Origin: Gimesia benthica
Lineage (GTDB): Bacteria; Planctomycetota; Planctomycetia; Planctomycetales; Planctomycetaceae
NCBI RefSeq assembly: GCF_009720525.1
Contig: NZ_CP043930.1
Span: 6,770,001-6,834,000, forward strand
Length of the DNA: 64,000 nucleotides
Direction of reading: 5' to 3'
In this document: positions 9,480-19,977 of the stretch, piece after piece
Layout: the number at the start of each line of letters is the position of its first letter
How positions within the stretch are numbered: position 1 is the first letter of the stretch
Made by a program: the position numbers and the translations under genes
Notes under the pieces: generated by a model
Told to the model about the DNA's origin: nothing
The model's input: only the letters and a program-made list of their open reading frames with translations
Databases searched by the model: none

Positions 9480-12356
9480 ATGTTAGATAAACCAGATCCC
9501 GCTTCGTCTTACCATGACGGCAACGGGCAGAGCGACGTTTCGCTGCCCGACGATTTAATTAACGAATTAAGCTCGGAATCGTTAAACTTCGTAGAAGACC
9601 TCTACACGAGCTATCTGGAGTCACCCAGTTCGGTGAGCGAGGAATGGCGAAATTATTTTGCCAGGTTCCCCCAGAAGTCAGCCCGTAAACGCAAGCCGGG
9701 TTTCGGTCCCACATTCAAACGTCATTCGATGTTCAATCCGCCGTCACCCGTCCGGAATGAAGCCGTCGATCGTCAGACAATGAAGATCGCCGACCGGCAG
9801 GAACGTCTGGACCAGTTGATCCGTAACTATCGCGTGCGGGGACACATCCTGGCGTCGCTCGATCCGTTGGGAAAAAAGCGGGCAACTCCGGCTGAACTGA
9901 TGCCCGAGTTTTACGATTTCTCCGAGCGGGATTACGACCGCGTCTTTTCGACCTCCACCTTTGGTGGTCCGAAACAGCGAACGCTGCGGGAAATGATTCA
10001 GTGGCTCAAAAACACCTACTGCCGTTCGATCGGTGCGCAGTTCATGCACATCGACAGTCTGCGGGTTCGGGAGTGGCTGCAGACCCGAATGGAAAGTACG
10101 GCGAACTTCCTCAAGTTCGAACGTCCCGAAGCGCTGCGGATTCTGCGTCGACTGACCGACGCCGTCGGCTTTGAAGAATTCATTCAGAAAAAGTATGTCG
10201 GCCTGAAGAGCTTCTCGCTGGAAGGGGCCGAAAGTCTGATTCCACTGCTCGACCTGGCGATTGAAAAAGCAGGTGAGCAGGGGGTCGATGAAATCGTATT
10301 CGGTATGGCCCACCGCGGTCGTCTGAACGTGCTGACCAATATCATGGGCAAAAAGCCTCGTGAGATTTTCCGCGAATACGAAGATTCGGTTCCGGAAATG
10401 AGTGTGGGCCGCGGCGACGTGAAATACCACCTGGGTTACAGCTCGGACTGGATGACCGAATCCGGACACAACGTCCACCTGACGCTCTGTTTCAACCCGA
10501 GCCACCTGGAATTCGTGAACCCGGTTGCTATGGGACGTATGCGGGCGAAACAGGATCGCTGGCACAACATTGACCGGACCAAGGGGATGGTGCTGCTGAT
10601 TCACGGTGACGCCGCGTTTGCCGGAGAAGGTGTGGTGCAGGAAAGCCTGAACCTGAGCGAACTGCGGGGCTACCGCACGGGGGGAACGATTCACGTTGTC
10701 GTGAATAACCAGATCGGTTTCACCACCGACCCCGCTCAGAGTCGCTCTTCGACCTACGCGACCGATGTGGCCAAGATGCTGCAGATTCCTATCTTCCACG
10801 TGAATGGTGAAGATCCGGAAGCAGTCGCCCAGGTTGTCCGTCTGGCAATGGATTTCCGCAAAGAATTCCATCGGGACGTGGTCATCGACATGTACTGCTA
10901 TCGTCGTCGTGGGCATAACGAAGGGGATGAGCCTTCATTCACTCAGCCTCTGATGTACGATGTGATCGACAAGCGGCCTTCAGTCCGCGACAGCTTCCTG
11001 CAGCGGATGCTGGAACGAAAGTCGGTCACCGAGGAAGATGCCGACCGGTTACAGGAAGAAAGTGTTTCACATCTGGAAGCCGAACTGGCGGCAGCCCGGG
11101 TCGAGAATTATCCTCATAAGGTCGAACTGCCCGGCGGGATCTGGACCGGTTATCGCGGCGGAAAAGAACTGCCCGCGGATCAGATCGATACCGGAGTTCC
11201 CGAGGAGAGTCTCTCTAATTTGCTGTTGAAGCAGACCGAGCTGCCCGATGGTTTTACGCCACATAAGAAAATTAAACGGTTGCTGCAGATCCGTAAGGAT
11301 ATGGCCGCAGGAGAGCGGAAGCTGGACTGGGGAACCGCAGAAGCCCTGGCATTCGCGTCACTGCTGACCGAAGGTTATCGGATTCGCGTCAGCGGTCAGG
11401 ATGCACAGCGTGGTACTTTCAGCCATCGTCATGCCGTACTGCACGATGTGAAGACCGGTAAAAAGTACACACCGCTCAAGCACCTGGTTTCAGGTCAGGG
11501 CACCGTCGAGATTGTGAACAGCCCGCTTTCCGAAGCAGGGGTTTTAGGTTTCGACTATGGCTACAGCCTGGACTGTCCCGATGGTCTGATTATCTGGGAA
11601 GCCCAGTTTGGCGATTTCGTCAACGCGGCTCAGGTCATCATCGATCAGTTTATTGTCAGTGCAGAAGACAAGTGGCAACGCTACAGCGGCATGGTAATGC
11701 TGCTGCCTCACGGGTTTGAAGGTCAGGGACCGGAACACTCCAGTGCCCGCTTCGAGCGTTTCCTGCAACTGGCGGCGGAAAGTAATATTCAGATTGCGGT
11801 ACCGACTACGCCGGACCAGTTCTTCCATCTGCTCAGACGTCAGGTCATCCGCAAGTGGCGTAAGCCTCTGATCGTCATGACTCCCAAGAGTCTGCTCCGA
11901 CATCGCGATGCGGTTTCCAGTTTCAGTTCGCTGACCTCTGGTTCCTTCATGAAGGTGATCGGCGATACGAGCGATCTGAATCCGCAGAAAGTGAAACGGA
12001 TTCTGTTGTGTACCGGAAAGATCTATTACGATCTGAACGAACGCCGTCGTCAGACCGAACGTGACGATGTGGCCGTCGTGCGAATCGAGCAGCTTTATCC
12101 GGTGCCTCATGAAGATCTGGAAGCAGCCCTGGCACCCTATCCGGAAGGAACCCCGGTTTACTGGGTTCAGGAAGAGCCGGAAAACATGGGCGCCTGGCGA
12201 TTCATTTACTGCCGGTTCAAAGGAAACCTGTTTGGGCGCCATCCGCTGCACGGGGTTTATCGTCCCGCGAGTGCCAGCCCGGCAACAGGCTCCGGTCGCA
12301 GCCATCAGTTCGAACAGGAAATGCTGATCAACGAAAGTTTCCGGGACGACTCTTAG
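9480..12356 (+). CDS. sucA: 2-oxoglutarate dehydrogenase E1 component
   Basis: This 958-residue protein has the usual length for SucA. It decarboxylates 2-oxoglutarate with thiamine diphosphate in the TCA cycle and passes the succinyl group to E2. The N terminus has the typical E1o segment ([20 protein letters not shown], then [10 protein letters not shown]). The core has [11 protein letters not shown], the thiamine/Mg region [18 protein letters not shown] and [12 protein letters not shown], and the C-terminal transketolase part has the [13 protein letters not shown] and [14 protein letters not shown] signatures. The ATG is preceded by GGAGAGGG. No E2 (sucB) gene follows; the next gene is convergent, only 9 bases away. 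Confidence 0.97.
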   Translation: MLDKPDPASSYHDGNGQSDVSLPDDLINELSSESLNFVEDLYTSYLESPSSVSEEWRNYFARFPQKSARKRKPGFGPTFKRHSMFNPPSPVRNEAVDRQTMKIADRQERLDQLIRNYRVRGHILASLDPLGKKRATPAELMPEFYDFSERDYDRVFSTSTFGGPKQRTLREMIQWLKNTYCRSIGAQFMHIDSLRVREWLQTRMESTANFLKFERPEALRILRRLTDAVGFEEFIQKKYVGLKSFSLEGAESLIPLLDLAIEKAGEQGVDEIVFGMAHRGRLNVLTNIMGKKPREIFREYEDSVPEMSVGRGDVKYHLGYSSDWMTESGHNVHLTLCFNPSHLEFVNPVAMGRMRAKQDRWHNIDRTKGMVLLIHGDAAFAGEGVVQESLNLSELRGYRTGGTIHVVVNNQIGFTTDPAQSRSSTYATDVAKMLQIPIFHVNGEDPEAVAQVVRLAMDFRKEFHRDVVIDMYCYRRRGHNEGDEPSFTQPLMYDVIDKRPSVRDSFLQRMLERKSVTEEDADRLQEESVSHLEAELAAARVENYPHKVELPGGIWTGYRGGKELPADQIDTGVPEESLSNLLLKQTELPDGFTPHKKIKRLLQIRKDMAAGERKLDWGTAEALAFASLLTEGYRIRVSGQDAQRGTFSHRHAVLHDVKTGKKYTPLKHLVSGQGTVEIVNSPLSEAGVLGFDYGYSLDCPDGLIIWEAQFGDFVNAAQVIIDQFIVSAEDKWQRYSGMVMLLPHGFEGQGPEHSSARFERFLQLAAESNIQIAVPTTPDQFFHLLRRQVIRKWRKPLIVMTPKSLLRHRDAVSSFSSLTSGSFMKVIGDTSDLNPQKVKRILLCTGKIYYDLNERRRQTERDDVAVVRIEQLYPVPHEDLEAALAPYPEGTPVYWVQEEPENMGAWRFIYCRFKGNLFGRHPLHGVYRPASASPATGSGRSHQFEQEMLINESFRDDS

Positions 12357-12365
12357 TCCCGGAGA

Positions 12366-13295
12366 CTATCTCTGCTTGAGTTCAGCGATGACTTCGGCCA
12401 GGTGAAAATGGTGTTTGCCCAGTTTGCCGCCGTAGTTGCCCGCTGTGATCTGCAGCAGTCCCGGTAACTGCGTGGCTGCCTGCAGGCCTTCGCACATCGC
12501 CTGTTGAACGTCGTCGAATGTTTCGCCGTCGATGACGATTTCATAAACGCAGCCTGTACCCTCAGGGAGATCAGAATCGGTCTCGGCGCGGAGGGTCGGG
12601 CAGTAGGCGTCGTTCGTAGAGGCTTTGAGCGCAGAATACTTCGAACCGACTTTACTGCCGCTGCGGACAATGCCTCCCGGGAAGGGGAGGATGACATTGT
12701 CGACGGCCTGCATGGCGGTAACAGCCGCTTCGGTTGCGAGCAGGCCTGCAGACTGGTTCGTCGCGCAGATCAGCAGGTTGCCCCCGGCGACTCCTTTGAA
12801 GGAACCAACACGATCTTCGCAGACGAATTCGCCATCCATGACCGGAATTCTCCAGAGGCGGCGATCCTCCCATTTCTTTGAAATCTGAAATCCATCACCA
12901 AAGAAGCGGAGCTGTTTGCCCAGGGCCAGGGCTTTTTCGGGATCTGTCACCGGGATGCCGGCGTAGCAGGCAGTGGTGGGACAGGTCAGGATACATTGAC
13001 CCACGCGATTAGTGACTGCTTTCTCAAGCGCAGAGCGACTGAAAGCGAAGAACATCAGGCTGACACCGGGACGTCCATCGGGGCTCTCTTCAGGGGAGAG
13101 GAACTTTTCGACGCCGGCTTCGGCATCACAGGCGATGACACTGGTGGCGTAACCGGTGACTTCGGTTGCCGCGATCCGGACCCAGGATTCGGAGACCGCG
13201 GTCACAATAATACGGGTTCCGACCGTGGTGAATGCCTCTGCAAACGTGTCGCAGACGGGAACGTCGTTCCATGCCAGTTCTGGTTGAGTATTCAA
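12366..13295 (-). CDS. ftr: Formylmethanofuran:tetrahydromethanopterin formyltransferase
   Basis: This 309-residue protein matches Ftr/FhcD, which moves a formyl group between methanofuran and tetrahydromethanopterin. Recognisable parts are [19 protein letters not shown], the stretch [23 protein letters not shown] and the ending [14 protein letters not shown]. The family is archaeal and also occurs in methylotrophs and planctomycetes, where the H4MPT pathway oxidises or detoxifies formaldehyde. The other fhc, mtd and mch genes are not in the window. The start is taken as TTG at 13295 because the frame upstream has no ATG or GTG before a stop; no clear ribosome binding site precedes it. Confidence 0.92.
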   Translation of the reverse strand: MNTQPELAWNDVPVCDTFAEAFTTVGTRIIVTAVSESWVRIAATEVTGYATSVIACDAEAGVEKFLSPEESPDGRPGVSLMFFAFSRSALEKAVTNRVGQCILTCPTTACYAGIPVTDPEKALALGKQLRFFGDGFQISKKWEDRRLWRIPVMDGEFVCEDRVGSFKGVAGGNLLICATNQSAGLLATEAAVTAMQAVDNVILPFPGGIVRSGSKVGSKYSALKASTNDAYCPTLRAETDSDLPEGTGCVYEIVIDGETFDDVQQAMCEGLQAATQLPGLLQITAGNYGGKLGKHHFHLAEVIAELKQR

Positions 13296-13380
13296 GTTCG
13301 TGCCCGGACGCTGATAAAAACTGTGTTGTCCAATAAATCCTGCCCCTGATTATGGCGGATCGGGCGCAAAATTCAAAGGG

Positions 13381-14019
13381 TCAGCGTTCCTGAGTCGGAG
13401 TCGGGCTTCCCTGGATCTGCAGTTCCATCTGAATCAGCTTCGGAACACTTTTCGCCTGCATTTTTTTCATGATCTTGGCGCGGTGGGCTTCAACCGTCTT
13501 AAAGCTGACATTCAACTTCTCTGCAATTTCGCGGCTGGAGAAACCCGAGACGACATATTTCATGACTTCATTTTCGCGGCGGGTGAGTGTTGCTTTGCGT
13601 TCCACCAGTTCTTTGTTCTGCAGACGATTCGCCTTGTTTTTGATATCGCGTTCGATGCCTTTCTGGATGTAATCCAGCAGAACCTGATCGCTGACCGGCT
13701 TTTCCAGAAAATCAACGGCTCCCGCTTTCATGGCACGGACAGCCATGGGAACATCTCCGTAACCGGAAACGATGATGACGGGAATGTCGTAGCCCCGCTC
13801 CCTGAGTTTCTCCTGCAGTTCGAGACCACTCATGCCGGGGATGCGCACATCGAGCACCAGGCAGCCGGGGTGATCGGGAGAATAACTTTCCAGAAATTCG
13901 CTGGCGAGTTCATGGGTTTGAACTTTGAGCCCGACCGATTCAATCAGCCAGCGGAGTGATTTGCGAATTGCCGGGTCGTCATCGACGACAAATACGGTTG
14001 CTTCCTGTTGGATTGTCAT
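13381..14019 (-). CDS. FixJ-type response regulator (receiver + LuxR HTH)
   Basis: The receiver domain begins ATVFVVDDDPAIRKSL and holds the phospho-acceptor Asp in CLVLDVRIPGMSG and the Lys in VDFLEKPVSD. A LuxR/FixJ helix-turn-helix (LTRRENEVMKYVVSGFSSRE, then IAEKLNVSFKTVEAHR) follows. The chosen ATG at 14019 begins MTIQQEATVF, lies 4 bases after the kinase stop and is preceded by GGTGGTGG. An alternative ATG at 14049 would add 10 residues and overlap the kinase. It is co-transcribed with the upstream histidine kinase, so it is the probable partner of that kinase. Confidence 0.93.
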   Translation of the reverse strand: MTIQQEATVFVVDDDPAIRKSLRWLIESVGLKVQTHELASEFLESYSPDHPGCLVLDVRIPGMSGLELQEKLRERGYDIPVIIVSGYGDVPMAVRAMKAGAVDFLEKPVSDQVLLDYIQKGIERDIKNKANRLQNKELVERKATLTRRENEVMKYVVSGFSSREIAEKLNVSFKTVEAHRAKIMKKMQAKSVPKLIQMELQIQGSPTPTQER

Positions 14020-14023
14020 AGCT

Positions 14024-16072
14024 TCAGCCACCACCACTGTTATCTCCATTTACTAAGGGAAGCTCAATGAAAAAGCTGGTTCCCTGTTTATTGCGACGGG
14101 GGTAAAGTTTCCCCCCGTGGGCTTCGATAATGGTCTGGCTGATGGACAAACCAACGCCCAGGCCTTTTTGTTTAGTTGTGTAGAATGTTTCGAAGATAGA
14201 ATTTTCTTCGCCTTTTTTCAAACCTATTCCGCTGTCGGTCACGCAAATAACAAGATTATCGTTGATGTGAAGATCCGATTCAATCAGCAGTTTCCGTTGT
14301 TCGGGCGGTAGTTCGGACATGGCTTCGATGGCGTTGAGCAACAGATTCACGAGTACCTGTTCCAACTGGATCGCATCACCGATGGTTCGCAGCGGTTTGG
14401 GGCTCAGTTCCAGTTGCAGGCTGATAAAATTCCGCTGGATCTCATGCTGGAGCAGGGCGATCGAATTTTCGATGACCAGGTTGATATCGAGTATCTTTTG
14501 CTCGACTTCGCTTTTCTGCACGTGACGCCGCAGGCGTTTGATAGTTTCGCTGGCACGCTGGGCCTGACGCGACATTTCCTCGAGTGGTTCGATCAGATCA
14601 TCGAGTGAAGTAATGCCCGAGCGAATCCGGCGGATGCAGCCGTTTGTGTAATTGTTGATGGCAGCCAGCGGCTGGTTGAGTTCGTGCGACAGTTCGGCAG
14701 CGAGTTCGCCCATCGTCGACAGACGAGAGAGGTGTGCCAGTTCTGCGCGGCGACGGACCAGTTCCTGTTCGGCCAGTTTCTGGTGTGTAATGTCGGTGGC
14801 GATGACCATGGCTGCAATCGTAATCCCGCCACTGACCATTGCTCCGATACGACAGGAGTAGATGTATTTCTGGCCTGAGGATGAGACGCCTTCGGTTTCC
14901 ATCTCCTGTGGTTTTCCGGTCTGGAACACCTGTTTGAGAATCGTTTTGGCTTTCTGGATGTCCCCGGCAGGCAGGAATTGATAGATGGAGGATCCGATGA
15001 TTTCTTCCATGGCCCGGTCAGCGAGGGGATGGTTGAGATAGAGGATCGTGCCATCGATGTCGAGGGTGAGGATGGTGTCCGGGGCGTTGGTTACGAGCGA
15101 ACGCCAGCGGGCCTCGGTCTGTTGCAGTGCTCGATAGAGGCGATTGCGTTTGGTGTATTCTTCATTGAGACTGGCGTGAGCCTGCTGCAGCTCTGCTGTT
15201 CGTGCGGCGACGCGGGCTTCCAGGTTTTCATTGAGTTTTTCGAGTTCATCCAGGGCCGCCCGTTCGCGGGTCACATCTTTCACGCAGGAGAGCAGAAAGG
15301 TTTCGCCGCGGAAATAAATCTGGACCGCAGAGAGCATGGTGCAGAGCCGGGTTCCATTGGGAATGATAAAATCGAAGTACAGCTCGCGGGCGGTTCCTTC
15401 GCTTTTAACCTGCTCAATCATTTCACGACGCGTTTCTTTACTGGGCCAGAAGCCGATATCGAACGCGCTCTTTCCCAGAATCTCTTCCCGCGTGCACTGC
15501 AGGGCCGTCAAAAAGTTCTCGTTGACTTCGATAAAAATACCGGTGTCGATTTCCGTAATACACATCGCGATCGGATTGACCTGGAAGATGGTACTGAAAC
15601 GTTCCTCGGAACGCCGCAGTTCTTCCTGTGATGCCACTTTCTCGGAGATATCGACGGCGACCGTGAGAAATCCGGCGATTTCCTGCTGGTCGTTATAGAG
15701 AGGCGTGTATTCCACATCGAGAGTCTGCTCGCCGACCGTCCTGACATGGCGCTGTTTTTCGCCGTGCAGAGTCCTCTGGAACAGATCGATCAGTTCCGGG
15801 TCGTCAGCAAATTCAGCGAAGATCGATTTGCCTACCCATTCGCCAGGTTCAAAACCGAGCCTGGTGAGCCCGCCCCCTTCGGAGAGGGTGACCATGCCCT
15901 GGCGATCGACGGCTGAAATAATAAAAGGGGTGATCGAGAGGATTTTCCGGAGTAACTGATGGCTGTCGTCCGAAAGTTTTTCCAGGAAATCAGGAGTCTG
16001 GATTTCGGGGAATGTCTCTGACAGCAGACGAGAGGTCAGACTGGTTTGATCCTGAGGTCTGGTTTGATCCAC
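14024..16072 (-). CDS. PAS-domain sensor histidine kinase (FixL-like)
   Basis: This 682-residue protein has three PAS domains (about 45-135, 155-275 and 330-435) and a coiled coil between the second and third (about 280-325). A HisKA domain carries the phospho-His in LSHELNQPLAAINNYTNG, and the HATPase domain has the N box (LLLNAIEAM), the G1 box (VTDSGIG) and GLGVGLSISQTIIEAHGG. It lacks transmembrane segments, so it should sense a cytosolic signal. HELNQPLAAI is typical of the FixL/DctB-like group. Heme binding, as in FixL, cannot be decided from the sequence. The start is a GTG preceded by GAGAGGTG. Confidence 0.93.
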   Translation of the reverse strand: MDQTRPQDQTSLTSRLLSETFPEIQTPDFLEKLSDDSHQLLRKILSITPFIISAVDRQGMVTLSEGGGLTRLGFEPGEWVGKSIFAEFADDPELIDLFQRTLHGEKQRHVRTVGEQTLDVEYTPLYNDQQEIAGFLTVAVDISEKVASQEELRRSEERFSTIFQVNPIAMCITEIDTGIFIEVNENFLTALQCTREEILGKSAFDIGFWPSKETRREMIEQVKSEGTARELYFDFIIPNGTRLCTMLSAVQIYFRGETFLLSCVKDVTRERAALDELEKLNENLEARVAARTAELQQAHASLNEEYTKRNRLYRALQQTEARWRSLVTNAPDTILTLDIDGTILYLNHPLADRAMEEIIGSSIYQFLPAGDIQKAKTILKQVFQTGKPQEMETEGVSSSGQKYIYSCRIGAMVSGGITIAAMVIATDITHQKLAEQELVRRRAELAHLSRLSTMGELAAELSHELNQPLAAINNYTNGCIRRIRSGITSLDDLIEPLEEMSRQAQRASETIKRLRRHVQKSEVEQKILDINLVIENSIALLQHEIQRNFISLQLELSPKPLRTIGDAIQLEQVLVNLLLNAIEAMSELPPEQRKLLIESDLHINDNLVICVTDSGIGLKKGEENSIFETFYTTKQKGLGVGLSISQTIIEAHGGKLYPRRNKQGTSFFIELPLVNGDNSGGG

Positions 16073-16292
16073 GATTCACCTCTCACTTCCCCTTTTCTGA
16101 TCTCAGCGACGGCGGAGCGCGAACGGGGCGTCTGGATATCGTTTCGGAAGTGATTTCAACAGTACCGGCGAAACAGGAATTCAGCAGCACAGCAGCGGCG
16201 TAATCAGATTCACCAATGTTTATGGTACCCTGACAGGTGACTGACTGTCAAACTGCGGTGGCTGTCTCAGTATGGAATCGCTGTCTCCGCGG

Positions 16293-17087
16293 TTAAGCGG
16301 GTGGAAGATCGAAATTCTGTCCCGGTGTATTAGCGGAACTGTTAAGCCGTTCATGGTCGGTAATATCATATTTGAGCGGCGTCACCGTCACATAACCTTC
16401 CGAGAGTTCCTTGATGTCGGTACCCACTTCGAGCTGGTGGTTGATAATGGGATCCAGGCCGCTCCAGAAGTAGGGCCGCCCGCGGGGATCGATGCGTTTT
16501 TCCATCACATCAAAGTGGCGTTTGACGCCCAGGGAGGTCCATTTGACACCGCAGGGCCATTCGGGTCTGGTTTCGGGAAAGTTGATGTTCCATAGACGGT
16601 CAGCGGATGTCTCCTGCTGTGCCATCAATTGACGAATAATGGGGATGCTCTGTTCGGCCCAGCGATCATAATCCGGTTTGACATCATTCGAGAAGCTGCT
16701 TGCAGCGGAGACGGCAATCGAGGGGATCCCGGCGAAGGCACCTTCGATGGCACCCGCGACCGTACCGGAGTAAAGTACATTGATGCCGACATTCGAACCG
16801 GAGTTGATGCCGCTGACGATCAGATCTGGTTTCTGTGAGCAAAACTCGAGAATGCCAAGTTTGACGCAGTCCGCGGGACTGCCGGCGACCGCCCAGCCCC
16901 AATGCTTTTCTCCCTCGAATTCCTGATGTATCATCAGGGGGTGCAGATAGGTGATGCTCAAGCCGACGCCACTCTGTTCAGCGAGGGGGGCGACGACTTC
17001 CACATCTCCCAGTTGTGTGAGTGCGGCTCTCAGGCTCCGCAGACCCGGGGCATGAATACCATCGTCGTTGGTTAACAGGATTTGCAC
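16293..17087 (-). CDS. surE: 5'-/3'-nucleotidase SurE
   Basis: This is a 264-residue protein. The N terminus [14 protein letters not shown] holds the metal-binding Asp pair. Later motifs are [23 protein letters not shown] and [11 protein letters not shown], followed by [20 protein letters not shown]. SurE removes phosphate from nucleoside monophosphates and acts in stationary-phase survival. The start is a GTG with GAGG upstream. It is divergent from the MobA-like gene, with about 115 bases between. Confidence 0.97.
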   Translation of the reverse strand: MQILLTNDDGIHAPGLRSLRAALTQLGDVEVVAPLAEQSGVGLSITYLHPLMIHQEFEGEKHWGWAVAGSPADCVKLGILEFCSQKPDLIVSGINSGSNVGINVLYSGTVAGAIEGAFAGIPSIAVSAASSFSNDVKPDYDRWAEQSIPIIRQLMAQQETSADRLWNINFPETRPEWPCGVKWTSLGVKRHFDVMEKRIDPRGRPYFWSGLDPIINHQLEVGTDIKELSEGYVTVTPLKYDITDHERLNSSANTPGQNFDLPPA

Positions 17088-17202
17088 GAAACTACCTCGA
17101 CTCTCTATGGAAACAGGTTTGACGGCTCCCGGAGAGAAAGCCGTTCCCTTGAATGTTTGCGTCAGACACGTCGAATTTTATTTTAGCCTAAGGGACGATT
17201 TT

Positions 17203-17829
17203 ATGACACCACGCAGACTGTTTGCGGTCATTCCTGCCGCGGGACACAGCCGGCGGATGGGTACGCATAAGCTGCTGCTCACCCTGGGCGGAGAGACGGT
17301 CATTCAGCGGTTGATCCACGGATTGGCGACTCCCTGGATCACCCGCACGGTCATCGTGGCCCGCGGTGGAGATGAGGCGCTGGCGGAACACCTCGCAGGA
17401 GAGAATGTGGAACTGGTGCAACCGGAGGTCGATCCGCCGGATATGAAAGCCAGTGTGCAGGCGGGACTGCAGTGGATTGAAACGCACCATGCACCCACCG
17501 AAGAGGACAGCTGGCTGCTCATTCCCGCAGACCATCCGGTGCTTAAACAGACGCTGATTGAGCGGCTGTGCGAAGTCTGGTCGCAAAGTGAAGCGCGAAT
17601 TCTGATTCCCGCGTTTCAGGGGAAGAAAGGGCACCCCGCATTTTTTCGCTGGTCGGTCGCGCATGAGGTCTTTCAACTGGGAGACGCGCAGGGAATCAAT
17701 GCGCTCTGGAAAGAGGGGAGTGCCGCGCCGGTGCTCTGGGAATGCGACGATCCGGAGATATTAATCGACCTGGATACCCCCGCTGATCTGGATGCGGTTC
17801 GCGCGCGTTATGCGTCCGATTTTGAATGA
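17203..17829 (+). CDS. MobA/MocA-like nucleotidyltransferase
   Basis: This 208-residue protein of the NTP-transferase-3 family starts AVIPAAGHSRRMGTHKLLL, the nucleotide-binding loop. It continues with PADHPVLKQTLIERL and GKKGHPAFF and ends near ILIDLDTPADLDAV. This layout matches molybdenum-cofactor cytidylyl/guanylyltransferases (MocA/MobA). The ATG at 17203 is preferred because AAGGGA lies 8 bases upstream and the family motif begins right after it. A longer frame reaches back into surE but has no support. No other molybdenum genes are nearby, so the substrate is uncertain. Confidence 0.82.
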   Translation: MTPRRLFAVIPAAGHSRRMGTHKLLLTLGGETVIQRLIHGLATPWITRTVIVARGGDEALAEHLAGENVELVQPEVDPPDMKASVQAGLQWIETHHAPTEEDSWLLIPADHPVLKQTLIERLCEVWSQSEARILIPAFQGKKGHPAFFRWSVAHEVFQLGDAQGINALWKEGSAAPVLWECDDPEILIDLDTPADLDAVRARYASDFE

Positions 17830-18234
17830 TCAACGCGCTTAGATATCTACATATGCTGAAGCGTAACGCGTCTCAAACGGGTTTGGCGTGTGGTTTTCAT
17901 GACACATGTTGAGTGATGGTAGTCGTTTAAGCTGCTTTGATGTTGCATTTGTGAAACTTTGCAGGTGATAACGATTATAAACAGCGCTGCCAATCGACCT
18001 CTTAACTAAAGAGCGATATCACCCTTTTTTCCTCAAGTTGCCAAAACTATTTGTTCTATGCTTGAGTGCTAAATAGAACAACCCGCTGTGATTTTGGTTT
18101 TTCCATACGGGACGTCAGCTTTTGATTTGCATCTTTTTTCAGGTGATGTCAATAATGCAGACAGTCATGTATGAAATGAAAAATCGGAAAACGCACGCTT
18201 TCATCATGTGACGAACTTTTTTGGAGGGGGAAAA
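17830..18234. other. Intergenic leader of the YTV protein gene
   Basis: About 400 bases of AT-rich DNA without a gene. It contains the inverted repeat at 18051-18081 and the ribosome binding site GGAGGGGG (18223-18230) of the next gene. No clear terminator for the preceding gene was seen. Confidence 0.5.
18051..18081. promoter_or_regulatory. Perfect 9-bp inverted repeat, possible operator
   Basis: TTGTTCTAT (18051-18059) and ATAGAACAA (18073-18081) flank a 13-base spacer. It lies about 155 bases before the YTV gene start. No T run follows on either strand, so an operator or leader hairpin is more likely than a terminator. Confidence 0.45.
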
Positions 18235-19575
18235 ATGAGAAAAACACTGGCCCTGGCATTCGCCGCTGTGGCGATGCTGGCTGTCAACGATTCCGCACAA
18301 GCCTGCAGGTATTTTGGCGCAGCGAGCTACAACTGCTGCCCAACCACTGCCTGCCAGCCGACTGCCTGTTACACTGCTTGCCGAGTCGAGCGGAAAACAT
18401 GCTATCGGACCGAGTACGATCAGGTTATGGAACCTCAGCAGTACACGGCTTATCGTACGGAATACGAGACAGTTTACGAAGACAAACAGGAAACCTGTTA
18501 TCGTATGGTCAACGAAACGGTCTATCGCGATGTCGAATATACGGTCCAGAAGCCCGTGTATGAGACTGCAGAACGCGAAGAGCGTTACACCGTGCGACGT
18601 CCCATCGTTGAAACTGCGTACCGTGACTGCAGCTACCAGGTGCAGAAACCGGTCTGGGAAACACATGAGCGAGAGTGCCGTCGGACAGTAATGCGTCCGG
18701 TTGTCGAAACCATCGAACAGGAATGCCGCCAGACGGTCATGCGTCCTGTGACGGAGACGATCAACCAGGAGCGTTGCTACACCGTCATGAAGCCTGTGAC
18801 CACCTACCGGACGGTTCATCGTATGCAGGGAGTCTGGGAAACCCGTCAGGTTCAGAAACCGGGACGCTGCCGTCCCTGCTGGACTACCGACGCCTGTGGT
18901 ATTCCCCGGATGACCATGGTTCAGGTTCCCGGCAAAACTCATTGCCGCAAGGTCTGGAGACTGCGCCGCGTTGCCTGTCAGGTACCCTGTACACAGTATG
19001 TGCCTCAGGTTGTCCGTCAGAACTGCCCGGTTCAGGTTACCCGTTACGTTCCCGAAGTGGTCGTCAACAAGGTGCCTGTGAAGGTCTGCAAAATGGTTCC
19101 TGAAGTCGTAGTGACCAAGGTACCTTACCGGACCTGCCGCTGGGTAACGGAAACCGTTGCTCAGAAAGTTCCTTACAAAACCTGCCGCTGGGTCTGTGAA
19201 GAAAAAGTACGTAAAGTACCCGTACAGACCTGCCGCATGGTATCGGAAAAATGCACCCGCAAAGTGGCTGAATGTGTCACGCGCAAAGTGCCTTACACTG
19301 TAAACCACCGTGTTGCCCGCTGCGTACCAAAACAGGTACCAGTCACCTGCACACGTTATGTTGCCAAGTGTGTGGCTCGCAAGGTGCCTTACGAAGTCTG
19401 CACGATGGTGCCTACCACCGTCTGCCCGACAACTTCGGCCTGCTCGACCGGAAACTGCGACCTGTCTCCTGCTCCCCAGACCCGGGGGTCAAACAAGCCG
19501 CTCGCTCCGACTCCCGAGCCGGAACCCGAAGCAAATCCGAAATCCGCTCCTGCTAAACCACAGGTTTCAGCTTAA
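18235..19575 (+). CDS. Cys-rich YTV-repeat cell-envelope protein
   Basis: This is a 446-residue secreted protein. The ATG has a strong ribosome binding site (GGAGGGGG). The signal peptide ends near ALAFAAVAMLAVNDSAQA. The mature part holds many Tyr-Thr/Cys-rich repeats of the kind YTVQKPVYET, TVMRPVVETIEQEC and VPYKTCRWV, spaced about every 16-24 residues and rich in Cys, Arg, Val and Tyr. A proline/alanine tail ends the protein. This agrees with the planctomycete YTV family reported from Rhodopirellula cell walls, as recalled from the literature. Regular Cys spacing suggests a disulfide-linked envelope layer. Confidence 0.85.
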   Translation: MRKTLALAFAAVAMLAVNDSAQACRYFGAASYNCCPTTACQPTACYTACRVERKTCYRTEYDQVMEPQQYTAYRTEYETVYEDKQETCYRMVNETVYRDVEYTVQKPVYETAEREERYTVRRPIVETAYRDCSYQVQKPVWETHERECRRTVMRPVVETIEQECRQTVMRPVTETINQERCYTVMKPVTTYRTVHRMQGVWETRQVQKPGRCRPCWTTDACGIPRMTMVQVPGKTHCRKVWRLRRVACQVPCTQYVPQVVRQNCPVQVTRYVPEVVVNKVPVKVCKMVPEVVVTKVPYRTCRWVTETVAQKVPYKTCRWVCEEKVRKVPVQTCRMVSEKCTRKVAECVTRKVPYTVNHRVARCVPKQVPVTCTRYVAKCVARKVPYEVCTMVPTTVCPTTSACSTGNCDLSPAPQTRGSNKPLAPTPEPEPEANPKSAPAKPQVSA

Positions 19576-19610
19576 GCGGGCTGACGATTCCCAAGTGTTG
19601 TGAACGCACA

Positions 19611-19642
19611 AAGGCAGGTTTCATCCGAAACCTGCCTTTTTT
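19611..19642 (+). terminator. Rho-independent terminator after YTV gene
   Basis: The arms AAGGCAGGTTTC (19611-19622) and GAAACCTGCCTT (19627-19638) pair perfectly over 12 bases with a 4-base loop, then T. Confidence 0.95.
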
Positions 19643-19647
19643 CATTG

Positions 19648-19884
19648 GTGCAGACTGCTGCTGCCCCTGATGTTGATTACGAACGGATTACGTTTATCTT
19701 TCCCGAGTCTTTGGTGAAAGCCCTGGCTAACGTAGAAGCTGACAATATGTCGGCGGTGATTGAGACTTGGAAGGAAACCAGCGAAGTTCCCTATGATAAC
19801 GACCAGGATCTTCAGGACCTGCTTGCTGCTCTGTGCCGGCTCTCAAGGTTTGCCCTGGAGCGAGAAGAAGATCTCTACCTCTAG
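19648..19884 (+). CDS. Small acidic hypothetical protein
   Basis: This 78-residue frame starts at GTG 19648, just after one terminator and before another. The composition is protein-like and helical, with ITFIFPESLVKALANVEAD and the acidic Leu-rich C-terminal stretch QDLQDLLAALCRLSRFALER. No domain is recognised. No good ribosome binding site precedes the GTG, so a start at ATG 19747 (45 residues) is possible. A longer frame from 19600 would be read through the terminator and is unlikely. Confidence 0.4.
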   Translation: MQTAAAPDVDYERITFIFPESLVKALANVEADNMSAVIETWKETSEVPYDNDQDLQDLLAALCRLSRFALEREEDLYL

Positions 19885-19977
19885 AATTGTCTTTGAAAGA
19901 GCGAACCGGTTGTTGCCATCCCATCGAGATCCGGATCGGACACGAATGTCAGCGTGATTCTCTCTGAGTTCAAATAA

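Noticed and set aside
9744..10916. Minus-strand frame of 390 residues opposite sucA
   Set aside because: Shadow of the conserved sucA coding strand; composition unlike a protein (His/Thr/Val-rich).
18139..19308. Minus-strand frame of 389 residues opposite the YTV gene
   Set aside because: Arises from the repeats of the plus-strand gene, which has the signal peptide and a strong ribosome binding site.
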